Below, in pieces: positions 62,990 to 64,000 of a DNA stretch of 64,000 nt. Position 1 is the stretch's first letter. Every line of letters begins with the position of its first letter. The stretch lies in contig CBDFFR010000012.1 of NCBI GenBank assembly GCA_965246845.1, forward strand, positions 248,001-312,000, in the 5' to 3' direction. A program made the position numbers and the translations under genes. Source of the DNA: JBBRMW01 sp965246845. GTDB lineage: Bacteria > Chloroflexota > Anaerolineae > Aggregatilineales > UBA2796. The notes below the pieces were generated by a model. The model made no database searches and was not told the origin of the DNA. It saw only the letters and a program-made list of their open reading frames with translations.

Positions 62990-64000
62990 CTAAACGCTCA
63001 ACGCGCTCCGCGACCCCTCCACATATTCCAAACTCTGATGCCGGAAGTACGTATTGTACAATTCCGCATAGTGACCACCGTTCGCCATCAACTGCTCGTG
63101 GCTGCCCTGTTCGATGATGTCGCCCTTGCGCAGCACGATGATCCGGTCTGCGCTGCGTACCGTCGAGAGGCGATGCGCGATCAGGATCGAGGTGCTTTTG
63201 GCGAGGATCAGGTGCAACGCTTCCTGAATTTGTACTTCCGTGAAGGGATCGATGCTGGCCGTCGCTTCATCGAGGATGAAAATGGATGGGTTCTGAACCA
63301 GTACGCGCGTCAGTGAGACGAGCTGCCTTTGTCCCATTGAGAGGCGCGAACCGCGCTCCCCGACTTCCGTTTCCAGTCCTTGCGGGAGCGTTTCGATCCA
63401 TTCACCATTGCCGATCAATTGCGACGTCGCCAGAATTTCCGCATCGCTCGCCTCTGGCCGCCCGTAGCGGATGTTCTCCGCGACGGTCCCCGCGAAAAGG
63501 AACGGCACTTGCGAGACGATACCGAGATGGCGGCGATACTGCGCAAGGTCCAGCGTGCGGATGTCGCGCCCATCGATGCGCAGCGCGCCTTTCTGGAATT
63601 CGTAGAAGCGCGCGACGAGCTTGGCGATGCTCGATTTGCCCGCGCCGGTATGCCCGACGAACGCAACCGTCTCCCCCGGCTGAATATCCAGCGTAAAATC
63701 GGGCAGCACCACTTCCTTGTCGTTGTACTGGAAGCGCAGGTGATCGAACGAGATCGCGCCGCGCACCTCCGGCACGGGGTCGGAGCGTTCCTGATTGACG
63801 TTCATCGGCGCATCGATCAATGCGAAGACGCGCTCCGCCGAGGCCAACCCGGTCTGGAATTGGCTCCAGAAGGAGGCAATCCCGGTCAGCGGGTCGAAAA
63901 AATACCAGACCGAGGTGATAAACAGATACCACGCGCCGACCGTGATCGTGCCGCTGACCGCGCTCTGTGCGCCGAGATAAAGCAGCAGCGCCATAATTGA
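62990..64000 (-). CDS. ABC exporter (permease-ATPase fusion), C-terminal part
   Basis: The open frame continues beyond the right window edge; 336 residues are visible. The end of the transmembrane domain (YLFITSVWYFFDPLTGIASFW.QFQTGLASAERVFALIDAP) is followed by a complete ATPase: Walker A GHTGAGKSSIAKL, Q-loop GIVSQVPFLFAGTVAENIRYG, signature LSMGQRQLVSLTRVL, Walker B IFILDEATASID and H-loop IAHRLSTV. In the signature the common LSGGQ is LSMGQ. Such half-transporters (MsbA/LmrA type) export lipids or drugs as homo- or heterodimers; a partner half may lie next in the operon. Confidence 0.93.
   Translation of the reverse strand, partial: SIMALLLYLGAQSAVSGTITVGAWYLFITSVWYFFDPLTGIASFWSQFQTGLASAERVFALIDAPMNVNQERSDPVPEVRGAISFDHLRFQYNDKEVVLPDFTLDIQPGETVAFVGHTGAGKSSIAKLVARFYEFQKGALRIDGRDIRTLDLAQYRRHLGIVSQVPFLFAGTVAENIRYGRPEASDAEILATSQLIGNGEWIETLPQGLETEVGERGSRLSMGQRQLVSLTRVLVQNPSIFILDEATASIDPFTEVQIQEALHLILAKSTSILIAHRLSTVRSADRIIVLRKGDIIEQGSHEQLMANGGHYAELYNTYFRHQSLEYVEGSRSALSV

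Overview
The window is a GC-rich bacterial chromosome segment, most likely from the Chloroflexota (Anaerolineae-like). The pointers are an archaeal-style mevalonate kinase / isopentenyl phosphate kinase pair with a type 2 IPP isomerase, a split glycine decarboxylase, many GT39-type membrane glycosyltransferases, LacI-controlled sugar ABC transporters, and a 16S rRNA carrying ATTAGAAACCC instead of ATTAGATACCC. The phylum is an inference; comparing the 16S at 14145-15638 with reference sequences would settle it.

Layout. 1-2487: end of a peptide-type ABC importer (permease plus a fused double ATPase). 2521-4002: a protein with the N-terminal signature of extracellular contractile injection system cargo and a putative zinc-binding core. 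4005-8228 (minus): an orphan MacB-like ATPase, then an operon amidase - glutaredoxin - PIN/TRAM - fabD. 8310-13620: a lipoprotein M28 peptidase homologue that has lost catalytic residues, two small envelope proteins, ftsW-murG, a 31-residue Arg-rich mini-ORF and a lone atpC. 13657-21734: rRNA genes, with 16S as its own transcription unit (promoter, leader, processing stem, terminator) separated from a second unit, 23S-5S, by an oppositely oriented glycosyltransferase gene. 21935-25360: tlyA and the operon ubiA - mevalonate kinase - isopentenyl phosphate kinase. 25366-30566: dUTPase, M1 peptidase, anion permease, secreted phospholipase A2-like protein and a glycosyltransferase. 30725-34323 (minus): the glycine-cleavage operon gcvH-gcvPA-gcvPB behind a single-aptamer glycine riboswitch with its own terminator. 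34520-41027: a very large GH13 protein, small hypothetical proteins, topoisomerase IB and acpP. 41174-43874: fni and mmsA. 43922-54280: an ABC-2 permease and a sugar-utilisation locus (LacI, binding protein, two permeases, GH2, divergent GH43). 54365-64000: rsmH, rnhA, galT, a secreted nuclease/phosphatase-fold protein with a second LacI regulator, ccmC-ccmD, an IS630 transposase remnant, a secreted barrel-like protein and a truncated ABC exporter.

How it works together. The sugar locus looks like a complete import-and-hydrolysis cassette for a plant-type oligosaccharide. A LacI protein sits at its head with a strong promoter overlapped by inverted repeats; galT and the GH13 protein fit the same carbohydrate-based lifestyle. 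MVK, IPK, UbiA and Fni supply polyprenyl phosphates for the envelope, alongside FtsW, MurG, RsmH and the GT39 enzymes. The glycine operon is under direct metabolite control.

A family of short palindromic repeats, sharing GTAGGGGC / GCCCCTAC ends, is scattered through intergenic regions. In places it has invaded coding sequence, and three copies form a 45-bp-period array between the sugar-binding-protein and permease genes. No CRISPR array, tRNA gene or intact transposon was recognised. The most unusual points are the split rRNA units with parallel leaders, the eCIS-cargo-like protein, the dead-looking M28 enzyme and the Arg-rich mini-ORF.
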